Assembly: GCA_028275005.1 (NCBI GenBank)
Contig: JAQCNN010000035.1
Location: 1 to 10,037, forward strand
Direction of reading: 5' to 3'
DNA: 10,037 nt
Source: Salinirussus sp.
GTDB lineage: Archaea > Halobacteriota > Halobacteria > Halobacteriales > Haloarculaceae
In this document: positions 1 through 5,088 of the stretch, in pieces
How positions within the stretch are numbered: position 1 is the stretch's first letter
Layout of the letters: each line of letters opens with the position of its first letter
Made by a program: the position numbers and the translations under genes
Notes under the pieces: generated by a model
What the model was told of the DNA's origin: nothing
Databases searched by the model: none
The model's input: only the letters and a program-made list of their open reading frames with translations

Positions 1-770
1 CGGGCCTCGTCGTCGTACATCATCTCCAGCAGGGAGACGGAGTCGAGTACGAGCCGGTCGGCGCCGAAGTCCCGCACCAACGCCGGGAGTTCGCCCCGGA
101 TGTTGTCGAGGCTGTTTGCCATCTCCACGGGGTCCAAGTCCACGACCGCCAGTGCGTCCTCCTGTTCGTAGCGGTCGAACGCCCAGCCCCGCCCGTTGGC
201 GGTGTCCATGATGTCCTCGTAGCTCTGTTCGAGTGTGATGAACACCCCGTCTTCGCCGTTTTGGAGCCCGTGGTGTAGAAACTGCAGACCGAAGGTGGTC
301 TTGCCGCTGCCGGCCCCGCCGATACAGGCGATGAGGTGTCGCTCCGGGACCCCGCCGAGGATCATATTGTCCAGCCCGTCGATCCCGGTGTCGATGCGGG
401 GGATGCTGGACTCGAAGTCCTCGCTGTCGAAGTCGGTCTCGCTGTCGCCAAAGGCGCTGGTGAAGTCGTCGTCGAACAGGTCCTCGTCACCCTCGCCGAA
501 CGGGGCCGGGTCGCCCCCCTCCTCGCCGAGTGAGCCGCCCTCGCCGGAGGTGGCACCGGTCTCGCCGGAGGGGTCGTCGTCGAACGGGCCGTCGGCTTCC
601 CCGTCACCGACCGAGCCGTCGTCGAATGCGTCGTCGAACAGGTCCCCGACCGGGCCCTCGGTCTCACCCGTGGTCGTGTCACCGGTGTCCTCGTCGCCGC
701 TGCTGTGCTGTTCGCTGTCCTCGTCGGCCTCCTCGAGGGCCTGCTCGAACCAGTCCTCGTCCCCGCTCAT
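1..770 (-). CDS. KaiC/RAD55-like RecA-superfamily ATPase, C-terminus cut by window edge
   Basis: Read from the ATG at 770 towards the left edge, 256 residues are visible and the C-terminus is missing. Residues 1 to about 124 form a low-complexity acidic extension rich in Asp, Glu, Gly and Ser, with repeated Phe-Asp motifs (DLFDDAF at 43-49, DLFDDDF at 97-103). The RecA-like core starts near 125 with the KaiC/RadA-type GIDGLD (129-134). Walker A is GGAGSGKT (151-158) and Walker B is RLVLDS with D243. This matches the haloarchaeal single-domain KaiC-like proteins often labelled 'HTR-like' or RAD55 family. Such ATPases are thought to act in signalling or regulation, but their substrate is generally unknown. 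The core should bind and hydrolyse ATP. The start is supported by a TATA-like element at 794-802, about 28 nt upstream. The acidic tail is unusual in length for KaiC-like proteins and is probably disordered. The call of an ATPase is firm; the role is not. Confidence 0.88.
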   Translation of the reverse strand, partial: MSGDEDWFEQALEEADEDSEQHSSGDEDTGDTTTGETEGPVGDLFDDAFDDGSVGDGEADGPFDDDPSGETGATSGEGGSLGEEGGDPAPFGEGDEDLFDDDFTSAFGDSETDFDSEDFESSIPRIDTGIDGLDNMILGGVPERHLIACIGGAGSGKTTFGLQFLHHGLQNGEDGVFITLEQSYEDIMDTANGRGWAFDRYEQEDALAVVDLDPVEMANSLDNIRGELPALVRDFGADRLVLDSVSLLEMMYDDEA

Positions 771-793
771 GGCTCTCTCGCCGTGACAGCCGC

Positions 794-802
794 CATATAG
801 AG
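794..802 (-). promoter_or_regulatory. TATA-like promoter of the KaiC-like gene
   Basis: On the minus strand this reads CTCTATATG. It is centred about 28 nt before the ATG at 770, so the transcript would begin at or next to the start codon (leaderless). An imperfect palindrome at 803-820 abuts it on the upstream (BRE) side. Confidence 0.6.
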
Positions 803-820
803 CCGTTGCCGCGGGAACGG
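803..820. promoter_or_regulatory. 18-bp near-perfect palindrome next to KaiC-like gene TATA box
   Basis: CCGTTGCCGCGGGAACGG pairs with itself at eight of nine symmetric positions, with a single G/G mismatch. It touches the TATA-like element of the KaiC-like gene from upstream, where the BRE and TFB would bind. It could therefore be an operator for a dimeric regulator. Its GC-rich core means part of the symmetry could be chance. Confidence 0.35.
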
Positions 821-868
821 ATTAACCTTGCCCGCGCCAGCAGGTCGGTAGCCCTCAGAACCACCGGG

Positions 869-1156
869 CTATCGCTTTGCGCTGGCGTAGAGGACCGGGC
901 CGACGACCAGCAGGAGCAGCCCGAACATCTTGTACTGGAACGGGCTTCCGAGGAGGTGTGCCGAGCCTTCGACGCTCATGGCGCTCGCGGGGGTCAGGAG
1001 AAAGACAAGCCCGAACACGATGACGTGAAGCGTAGTCAGTTGCCGGGAGCGCAGGGGGAGTGTCGCGAGCAGCCCGAGCGCAAACACCACGACGAACGCA
1101 TCCCCCACGTTGTAGTTGAGGAGGAAGCTGTCGACGACCTGGAGTGGCGCGAGCAT
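869..1156 (-). CDS. Small three-helix membrane protein, unknown function
   Basis: This 95-residue protein has three hydrophobic segments at about 18-35, 41-58 and 75-92. They are separated by a short basic loop (LRSRQ, 36-40) and a polar stretch (SVEGSAH, 61-67), and the protein ends in a basic AKR tail. There are no cysteines or catalytic motifs. It looks like one of the small uncharacterised haloarchaeal membrane proteins; I cannot name the family with certainty. The ATG at 1156 is supported by a TTTAAA box at 1186-1191, 30-35 nt upstream. It lies 98 nt upstream of the KaiC-like gene on the same strand, but that gene has its own promoter, so co-transcription is possible rather than required. 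The opposite strand is also open across this gene, as expected at high GC; the membrane-protein frame is preferred because of its hydrophobic pattern and promoter. Confidence 0.75.
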   Translation of the reverse strand: MLAPLQVVDSFLLNYNVGDAFVVVFALGLLATLPLRSRQLTTLHVIVFGLVFLLTPASAMSVEGSAHLLGSPFQYKMFGLLLLVVGPVLYASAKR

Positions 1157-1185
1157 GCGTGTCCGGAACTCGATTTCAGCCGGGC

Positions 1186-1191
1186 TTTAAA
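1186..1191 (-). promoter_or_regulatory. TATA box of the small membrane protein gene
   Basis: TTTAAA stands out as an AT island in GC-rich sequence, 30-35 nt before the ATG at 1156. It implies a leaderless or nearly leaderless transcript. Confidence 0.6.
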
Positions 1192-1218
1192 CTTCCGCTC
1201 TGGCGCGCTACCCGCCGA

Positions 1219-1245
1219 CTGTCCGCCCGTTGTCGGGCGGGACAG
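1219..1245. promoter_or_regulatory. Interrupted inverted repeat between divergent promoters
   Basis: The left arm CTGTCCGCCCG pairs with CGGGCGGGACAG across a TTGT loop, with one bulged G, giving eleven base pairs. It lies between the TATA boxes of the membrane-protein gene (1186-1191) and the first HalX regulator gene (1259-1267). It could be a shared operator for the divergent pair, or a stem-loop if transcribed. No T-tract follows, so a terminator is less likely. Confidence 0.4.
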
Positions 1246-1258
1246 GGCGATGGCACAC

Positions 1259-1267
1259 ACTTATTAC
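1259..1267 (+). promoter_or_regulatory. TATA-like promoter of the first HalX regulator gene
   Basis: ACTTATTAC is centred about 27 nt before the GTG at 1290. This spacing decides the start. The upstream in-frame ATG at 1230 would precede the promoter, and the GTG at 1278 would lie too close to it to be translated from this transcript. Confidence 0.6.
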
Positions 1268-1289
1268 CGGTGGTGTCGTGGAAATCGCT

Positions 1290-1862
1290 GTGTCGGAGAG
1301 CACCCAGGCGACCGTGCTTGTCGTCGACGACGAGCCCGAGGTTGCCGACGTGTACGCGCTCCGTCTCCAGACGGCGTTCGACACCCGGGTCGCCTACGGG
1401 GGGGAGGCGGCCCTGGAGGCCGTCGACGAGGACGTCGACATCGTGTTGCTCGACCGCCGGATGCCGAGCCTCTCCGGCGACGAGGTCCTCGAACAGCTGC
1501 GCGACGAGGACAACGACACCCGGGTGATCATGCTCACCGCCGTCGACCCCGGGATGGACATTATCGATATGCCCTTCGATGACTACCTCTGCAAGCCCGT
1601 CGAGAAGGACGACCTGACGGCGGCCATCAACCAGCAGCTCCGCGCCAAGCGGTACGACACACGGCTCTCGGAGTATATGAAGGTCACCTCGAAGCTCGCG
1701 CTGTTGGAGGCGGAGCTCTCGGCCCAGGCGGTCAGCGAGAACGAGCAGCTTCGGGACCTCTCACAGCGGGCAGACGACCTCAAAGAGCAGATGGACGACA
1801 CCCTCGAGGGCTTCGAGGATATCGACACCGCGTTCCAGGAGATCGGACGCCACCACGGCTGA
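1290..1862 (+). CDS. Response regulator, receiver + HalX domain (first copy)
   Basis: This 190-residue protein has an N-terminal phospho-receiver domain (about 7-112) and a C-terminal HalX domain (about 120-190). All receiver landmarks are present: acidic pair D13/D14, phosphoacceptor D55 in LLDRRMP, T83 and K102 in YLCKP. HalX is an archaeal output module with a predicted coiled coil, visible here as the charged heptad-like stretch from about 128 to 178 (KLALLEAELSAQ onwards). It contains no helix-turn-helix, so it probably signals by protein contacts rather than by DNA binding. The GTG at 1290 is chosen because a TATA-like element sits 27 nt upstream. The translated frame is open to an ATG at 1230, but the extra 20 residues lie over the promoter. 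No histidine kinase is encoded nearby, so its sensor is elsewhere. A close paralogue follows 53 nt downstream. Confidence 0.92.
   Translation: MSESTQATVLVVDDEPEVADVYALRLQTAFDTRVAYGGEAALEAVDEDVDIVLLDRRMPSLSGDEVLEQLRDEDNDTRVIMLTAVDPGMDIIDMPFDDYLCKPVEKDDLTAAINQQLRAKRYDTRLSEYMKVTSKLALLEAELSAQAVSENEQLRDLSQRADDLKEQMDDTLEGFEDIDTAFQEIGRHHG
1386..1439 (+). repeat. 54-bp perfect direct repeat, copy 1 (inside first HalX regulator gene)
   Basis: This block is identical base for base to 2009-2062, including a run of seven G. It encodes the receiver segment from RVAYGGEA through DEDVD, just before the phosphoacceptor. Identity covers synonymous positions, unlike the coding sequence further downstream in the HalX regions. 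Confidence 0.95.
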
Positions 1863-1886
1863 TACCCCACACGGCCGGACAAAGGG

Positions 1887-1894
1887 TCTATACG
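1887..1894 (+). promoter_or_regulatory. TATA-like promoter of the second HalX regulator gene
   Basis: TCTATACG lies in the 53-nt gap between the two regulator genes, about 25 nt before the GTG at 1916. The second copy can therefore be transcribed on its own, without a leader. Confidence 0.6.
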
Positions 1895-1915
1895 GGTCCT
1901 GGCCGAACCGCCGGT

Positions 1916-2488
1916 GTGGCACTGAGTCGTCCGGTCGTGCTGGTGGTCGACGACGAGGCCACCGTTGCGGACACCTACGCCCTCCGGCTGGAAGACGCCT
2001 ACGAGACACGGGTCGCCTACGGGGGGGAGGCGGCCCTGGAGGCCGTCGACGAGGACGTCGACGCGGTCCTCCTCGACCGCCGGATGCCGGGGCTCTCCGG
2101 CGACGAGGTCCTCGAGCGGCTCAGGGGGCGTGGCTACGACGGTGTGGTCGTGATGATAACCGCCGTCGACCCGGACCTGAACATCCTGGAGATGGACTTC
2201 GACGACTACCTCTGTAAGCCGGTCGACAAGGAGACGGTCCTGCGGACGCTCGAACAGCATCTCGGCGCCCCGGGTAGCACGGACGACCGTCTCGACGAGT
2301 TCTTTCAGGTTATCTCGAAGCTCTCCGTGCTCAGAGCGGAGCGGACGCGGACGGAACTCGAGACAAACGAGGAGTTCCGGCGACTCGAAAGACGGGCCGA
2401 CGAACTCGCCGAGGACCTCCGCGAGCGCCTCGACGGGTTCGAGGACCTGGTCGAGACCCACCGTTCGATCAGCCGTGGCTCGCCCTGA
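1916..2488 (+). CDS. Response regulator, receiver + HalX domain (second copy)
   Basis: This 190-residue paralogue of the preceding gene has the same architecture. The receiver spans about residues 6-111, with D12/D13, phosphoacceptor D54 in LLDRRMP, T82 and K101 in YLCKP. The HalX coiled-coil domain covers about 118-190. The two receivers are very similar (shared YGGEAALEAVDEDVD, LLDRRMP, LSGDEVLE, DDYLCKPV). The HalX halves keep the pattern (SKL..L.AE...NE..R.L..RAD.L) but diverge in most residues. The GTG start fits a TATA-like element at 1887-1894. The stop lies 14 nt from the stop of the convergent HxlR-family gene. With no kinase alongside, this is also an orphan regulator. It may answer the same kinase as its twin through the near-identical receivers while contacting different output partners. 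Confidence 0.92.
   Translation: MALSRPVVLVVDDEATVADTYALRLEDAYETRVAYGGEAALEAVDEDVDAVLLDRRMPGLSGDEVLERLRGRGYDGVVVMITAVDPDLNILEMDFDDYLCKPVDKETVLRTLEQHLGAPGSTDDRLDEFFQVISKLSVLRAERTRTELETNEEFRRLERRADELAEDLRERLDGFEDLVETHRSISRGSP
2009..2062 (+). repeat. 54-bp perfect direct repeat, copy 2 (inside second HalX regulator gene)
   Basis: This is identical to 1386-1439 at every base. Two further identical stretches follow in both genes after short differences: the codons for LDRRMP, and those for LSGDEVLE. Similarity therefore peaks in the middle of the receiver. Confidence 0.95.
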
Positions 2489-2502
2489 GGGCCCGTCGGG
2501 GC

Positions 2503-2880
2503 TCAGACGACCGACGAGGAGCGGTCCTCGGCGGGTATCAGGTGACGCTCACCCCACTCCCGCATCGCCTCGACGACCGGTTCGAGGTCCGCGCCACACT
2601 CCGTCAGCGAGTACTCCACCCGAAACGGCTTCTCCGAGATGATCGCCCGGTCGACCAGCCCCGCGTCCTCGAGGTCGTCGAGGCTGTCGGAGAGCACCTT
2701 ACTCGAGATCCCGTCGACGGACTCCTTCAGTGCGTTGAACCCCTGTGGCCCCCCCTCCAGCAGCCGGTGGATGATCACCGGGTGCCACTTGCGACCGATC
2801 AGTGTTGCTGTCGTCGTGATCGAACACCACTCGTCGCCCGCACACCAGACTGCGAGGTGGTCGTGGTCACTGTCCTCCAT
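2503..2880 (-). CDS. HxlR-family winged-helix transcriptional regulator
   Basis: This 125-residue protein fits the HxlR family (PF01638) along its whole length. It has the N-terminal Cys region (C13 and C19 in WCAGDEWC), then IGRKWHPVIIHRLL at 28-41. The recognition-helix region follows (FNALKESVDGISSKVLSDSLDDLEDAGLV, starting at 48). The wing has the typical P-x-R-V-E-Y-S-L-T-E strand (85-94), and a C-terminal dimerisation helix ends in EAMREWGERH. HxlR proteins act as dimeric DNA-binding repressors or activators, often sensing reactive or electrophilic compounds; the two N-terminal cysteines (and C95) could be sensing residues, which is inference. The gene is divergent from the Ig-repeat/RND exporter operon, the usual layout for a local regulator. 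The ATG at 2880 fits a TATA box at 2905-2910 and a palindrome at 2914-2938, which suggests autoregulation. Confidence 0.9.
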   Translation of the reverse strand: MEDSDHDHLAVWCAGDEWCSITTTATLIGRKWHPVIIHRLLEGGPQGFNALKESVDGISSKVLSDSLDDLEDAGLVDRAIISEKPFRVEYSLTECGADLEPVVEAMREWGERHLIPAEDRSSSVV

Positions 2881-2904
2881 ACTGCCCGGTACGGATCACG
2901 GGGA

Positions 2905-2910
2905 CTTAAA
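2905..2910 (-). promoter_or_regulatory. TATA box of the HxlR-family gene
   Basis: The minus strand reads TTTAAG within GAGTTTAAGTCC, 25-30 nt before the ATG at 2880. A leaderless transcript is expected. Confidence 0.6.
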
Positions 2911-2913
2911 CTC

Positions 2914-2938
2914 AGTTACCGGGTTGTCTCCCGTAACT
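2914..2938. promoter_or_regulatory. Inverted repeat AGTTAC-N13-GTAACT, candidate operator
   Basis: The six-base arms match perfectly, and flanking GG/CC positions extend the symmetry partly. The element lies 3 bp upstream of the TATA box of the HxlR-family gene, where it would overlap the BRE. The size and symmetry suit a winged-helix dimer. The HxlR-family protein itself is the obvious candidate to bind here. Confidence 0.5.
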
Positions 2939-3082
2939 CCGGTGTCGGCCCGTCGGGCCCCCCGGTTAGGGGCCGGCGCCCTGTGTCGCTCACACCGAGG
3001 GCTCCGTCCTCGTGCTGCGAAGTCCCGGCACACACCCGCCTCACCCCCATCCCTGTCTGTCACCGGCTGTTAGTATTTTAGA

Positions 3083-3103
3083 ACAAACAGAATCTCCGTT
3101 TGT
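3083..3103. promoter_or_regulatory. Inverted repeat ACAAAC-N9-GTTTGT upstream of exporter operon
   Basis: The six-base arms are perfect and separated by nine bases, about 15 bp upstream of the likely TATA box at 3118-3125. It lies in an unusually AT-rich patch (3071-3100) that also holds a second possible TATA-like string (TATTTTAG, 3074-3081). It is a candidate activator or repressor site for the exporter operon. Confidence 0.4.
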
Positions 3104-3117
3104 CGCCGTTTCGAACA

Positions 3118-3125
3118 GGTATAGG
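3118..3125 (+). promoter_or_regulatory. TATA-like promoter of the Ig-repeat/RND operon
   Basis: GGTATAGG lies about 35 nt before the ATG at 3156, giving a predicted transcription start some 5-10 nt before the start codon. TATTTTAG at 3074-3081 is an alternative that would give a longer leader. Confidence 0.45.
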
Positions 3126-3133
3126 TGTGAGCT

Positions 3134-3146
3134 ACCGTAATACGGT
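3134..3146. promoter_or_regulatory. Perfect 13-bp palindrome ACCGTAATACGGT between TATA box and start codon
   Basis: ACCGTA and TACGGT are exact reverse complements around a central A. The element lies between the predicted TATA box (3118-3125) and the ATG at 3156, over the predicted transcription start region. A protein bound there would block polymerase recruitment, so a repressor operator is the simplest reading. Confidence 0.5.
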
Positions 3147-3155
3147 CCAACATCA

Positions 3156-5087
3156 ATGAGGTACCTGCGCCTGCTTGTTGCGCTCGTTGTCGTGCTCTCG
3201 GTCGTCCCTGGTCCGGGGGCCGCGGACGTCAGCGGCGAACCCGAACTCGACGCCGCCTTTACCGACAATACCGTCACGCCTGGCGAGGAGACACGACTCG
3301 AGCTACAGCTGATCAACCGCGGCGACGTTGACTCCGGCTCGACCCGGAACCCGCAGTTGGCCGACCGGGTCACGACCGCACGCGGGCTGACCGCCACCGT
3401 CCAGGACGACGACGTGCCAATCGACGTCAGGGCCGGCACGAAGGCGGTCGGAACGCTGCCCGAGGGGTCGGCGCCGCCGCTGTCGGTCCCCATCACCGTC
3501 GACGAGGACGCCACTCCGGGAACCTACACCGTCGATGTCGACGTGAGATACACCTACACCTCCCAGATCGACGACAACGACGGTGACGAGACCCAGCGGA
3601 CCGTCAGCCGGACAGTCCCTGTCACCCTGGAAATCGAGGACGACGCCTCATTCGACGTGGTCGCGGTCGACTCGGCGGTCCGGGTGGACTCGACCGAGAC
3701 GGTCGCCCTGACCGTCGAGAACGGTGGGTCGGCGGCCGCGACTGACCTGGCGCTTGCACTGGAGTCACCCAGCGCCGACCTGACGGTCGGGGAGGGGGCC
3801 TCGGCAACCCGGGCGGTCGGGACCCTCGACCCCGGTGAGCGGACGACAGTCGAGTACGAGGTGGCCGCCACAGCCACAGCAGGCAGCGGGAACTACGCGA
3901 CGACGCTGACCGCGGAGTACGAGGCCGACGGTGTGAGCCGCGTCGCCGACGAGACGGTCGCGCTCGCACCCGAGCCACAGCAGGAGTTCGACGTGACGAA
4001 CGCAACCAGCATAGTCGCCGTCGACGACACCGGGACGGTGACGGTCGAGTTGCGCAACGCCGGGCCGCTGACGGTCGACGACGCGGAGGTCCGCCTGGAG
4101 TCGACGAGCGAGCAACTCTCATTCCAGGGCAGCGAGAGCGCCACCCGGTTCGTCGGCTCGTGGGCCCCCAACGAGACGCAGACGGTGACCTACGACGTGA
4201 GCGCAACCGAGGACGCCGAGCCACGGGACTACACCCTGTCGGCGACGGTCGCCTACCGTGACGGCGACGGCGACACCGCCACGGCCCCGAGCCGGTCACT
4301 CGGTGTCAGGCCCGCACCCGAACAGACCTTCGCGGTGTCGAACACCTCGGCGACGCTCGCGGTCGGCGAGGAGGGAGACCTGCGCGGCACGGTCACGAAC
4401 ACCGGCGAGCGCTCGGTTGGGAACGCGGTCGTCCAGTTCACCAGCGAGTCCGGGACGGTCACTGCCATCGAGACGGAGGCACCGGTCGGGACGCTCGCGC
4501 CCGGCGAGTCGGCGAACTTTGCGGTCCCGCTCGAGGTCGCCTCGAGCGCCGAGGCCGGCCTAAAGCAGTTTTCGGTCGCGGTCCAGTACCGCAACGCCGA
4601 CGACCAACAACAGCAGAGTGACACGTTCGACGTGCGTGCCGACGTCGGGCCGGACACCGACGCCTTCGGGCTCGACGTGACCGGCGCGTCGGTGCCTGCC
4701 GGCGACTCGACACAGCTCGAGGTCGAGGTGACGAACACCGGCAACGAGGTCTACACCGGCATCTCGGCGAAACTGTTCGCCGAGGACCCGCTGTCGACCG
4801 GTGACGACGAGGCTTTCGTCTCCCAGCTCGAGCCCGGCGAGTCCGAGACAGTGGTGTTCAACGTCGGCGCCGGGAGTGGCGCACTCGTCAAGACCTACCC
4901 GCTGTCGATGGACTTCCAGTACGACGACGCCGACGGGGACACGATAACCTCCGACACCTACCGGCTGCCGGTCGACGTGACGAACGACTCCGAGGGCGGT
5001 GACGACGGCGGCCTGCCGGTGTTGCCGCTGGCGGTCGCCGCGCTCGTGGTCGTTGCGATCGGCCTGTACGCCTACCGCAGGGGATAA
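3156..5087 (+). CDS. Secreted membrane-anchored Ig-like repeat protein (COG1361/CARDB type)
   Basis: This 643-residue protein begins with a Sec signal peptide (RYLRLL, then a hydrophobic core from 6 to 17, likely cut near GAA-D at 21-24). It ends with a single membrane helix at about 620-640 followed by YRRG, so the body should lie outside the cell. The body holds about five tandem beta-sandwich repeats: roughly 25-155, 165-265, 277-377, 391-490 and 504-602. Each repeat has the signature V-x-N-x-G (such as LTVENGG, VTNTGN) and a late L-x-P-G-E strand (LDPGERTTVEY, LEPGESETVVF). This pattern is that of CARDB/NPCBM-associated folds in archaeal 'S-layer-like' COG1361 proteins. Several N-x-S/T sequons occur. 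The RND exporter gene starts 1 nt after this stop, so the two are almost certainly co-translated and likely act together. In archaea this protein class is often paired with MMPL-type transporters, but the shared function is unproven. Confidence 0.88.
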   Translation: MRYLRLLVALVVVLSVVPGPGAADVSGEPELDAAFTDNTVTPGEETRLELQLINRGDVDSGSTRNPQLADRVTTARGLTATVQDDDVPIDVRAGTKAVGTLPEGSAPPLSVPITVDEDATPGTYTVDVDVRYTYTSQIDDNDGDETQRTVSRTVPVTLEIEDDASFDVVAVDSAVRVDSTETVALTVENGGSAAATDLALALESPSADLTVGEGASATRAVGTLDPGERTTVEYEVAATATAGSGNYATTLTAEYEADGVSRVADETVALAPEPQQEFDVTNATSIVAVDDTGTVTVELRNAGPLTVDDAEVRLESTSEQLSFQGSESATRFVGSWAPNETQTVTYDVSATEDAEPRDYTLSATVAYRDGDGDTATAPSRSLGVRPAPEQTFAVSNTSATLAVGEEGDLRGTVTNTGERSVGNAVVQFTSESGTVTAIETEAPVGTLAPGESANFAVPLEVASSAEAGLKQFSVAVQYRNADDQQQQSDTFDVRADVGPDTDAFGLDVTGASVPAGDSTQLEVEVTNTGNEVYTGISAKLFAEDPLSTGDDEAFVSQLEPGESETVVFNVGAGSGALVKTYPLSMDFQYDDADGDTITSDTYRLPVDVTNDSEGGDDGGLPVLPLAVAALVVVAIGLYAYRRG

Positions 5088-5088
5088 G

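Noticed and set aside
1230..1289. In-frame ATG at 1230 as the start of the first HalX regulator.
   Set aside because: It lies upstream of the TATA-like element at 1259-1267 and adds residues with no match to the receiver fold. GTG at 1290 begins the natural domain.
530..1582. A 350-codon open frame on the plus strand.
   Set aside because: It is Arg/Pro-rich low-complexity sequence, runs antisense to the KaiC-like and membrane-protein genes and into the HalX regulator gene out of frame. It is an artefact of high GC content.
1386..2062. The 54-bp repeats considered as mobile-element or recombination-site direct repeats.
   Set aside because: Both copies lie at the same position inside paralogous coding sequences and encode the same receiver residues, so duplication and conversion explain them.
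1583..2461. A 292-codon open frame on the minus strand across both HalX regulator genes.
   Set aside because: It is the complement of two well-supported receiver + HalX genes and has no domain pattern or promoter of its own.
3622..4299. Long minus-strand and alternate-frame open stretches inside the Ig-repeat gene.
   Set aside because: They are Arg/Ser/Pro-rich shadows of a well-supported repeat protein, with no promoter or recognisable domain.
4999..5088. In-frame ATG at 4999 as the start of the RND exporter.
   Set aside because: It would overlap the Ig-repeat gene by 89 bases and add a Cys/Arg-rich stretch untypical of haloarchaeal proteins. ATG at 5089 follows the upstream stop directly.
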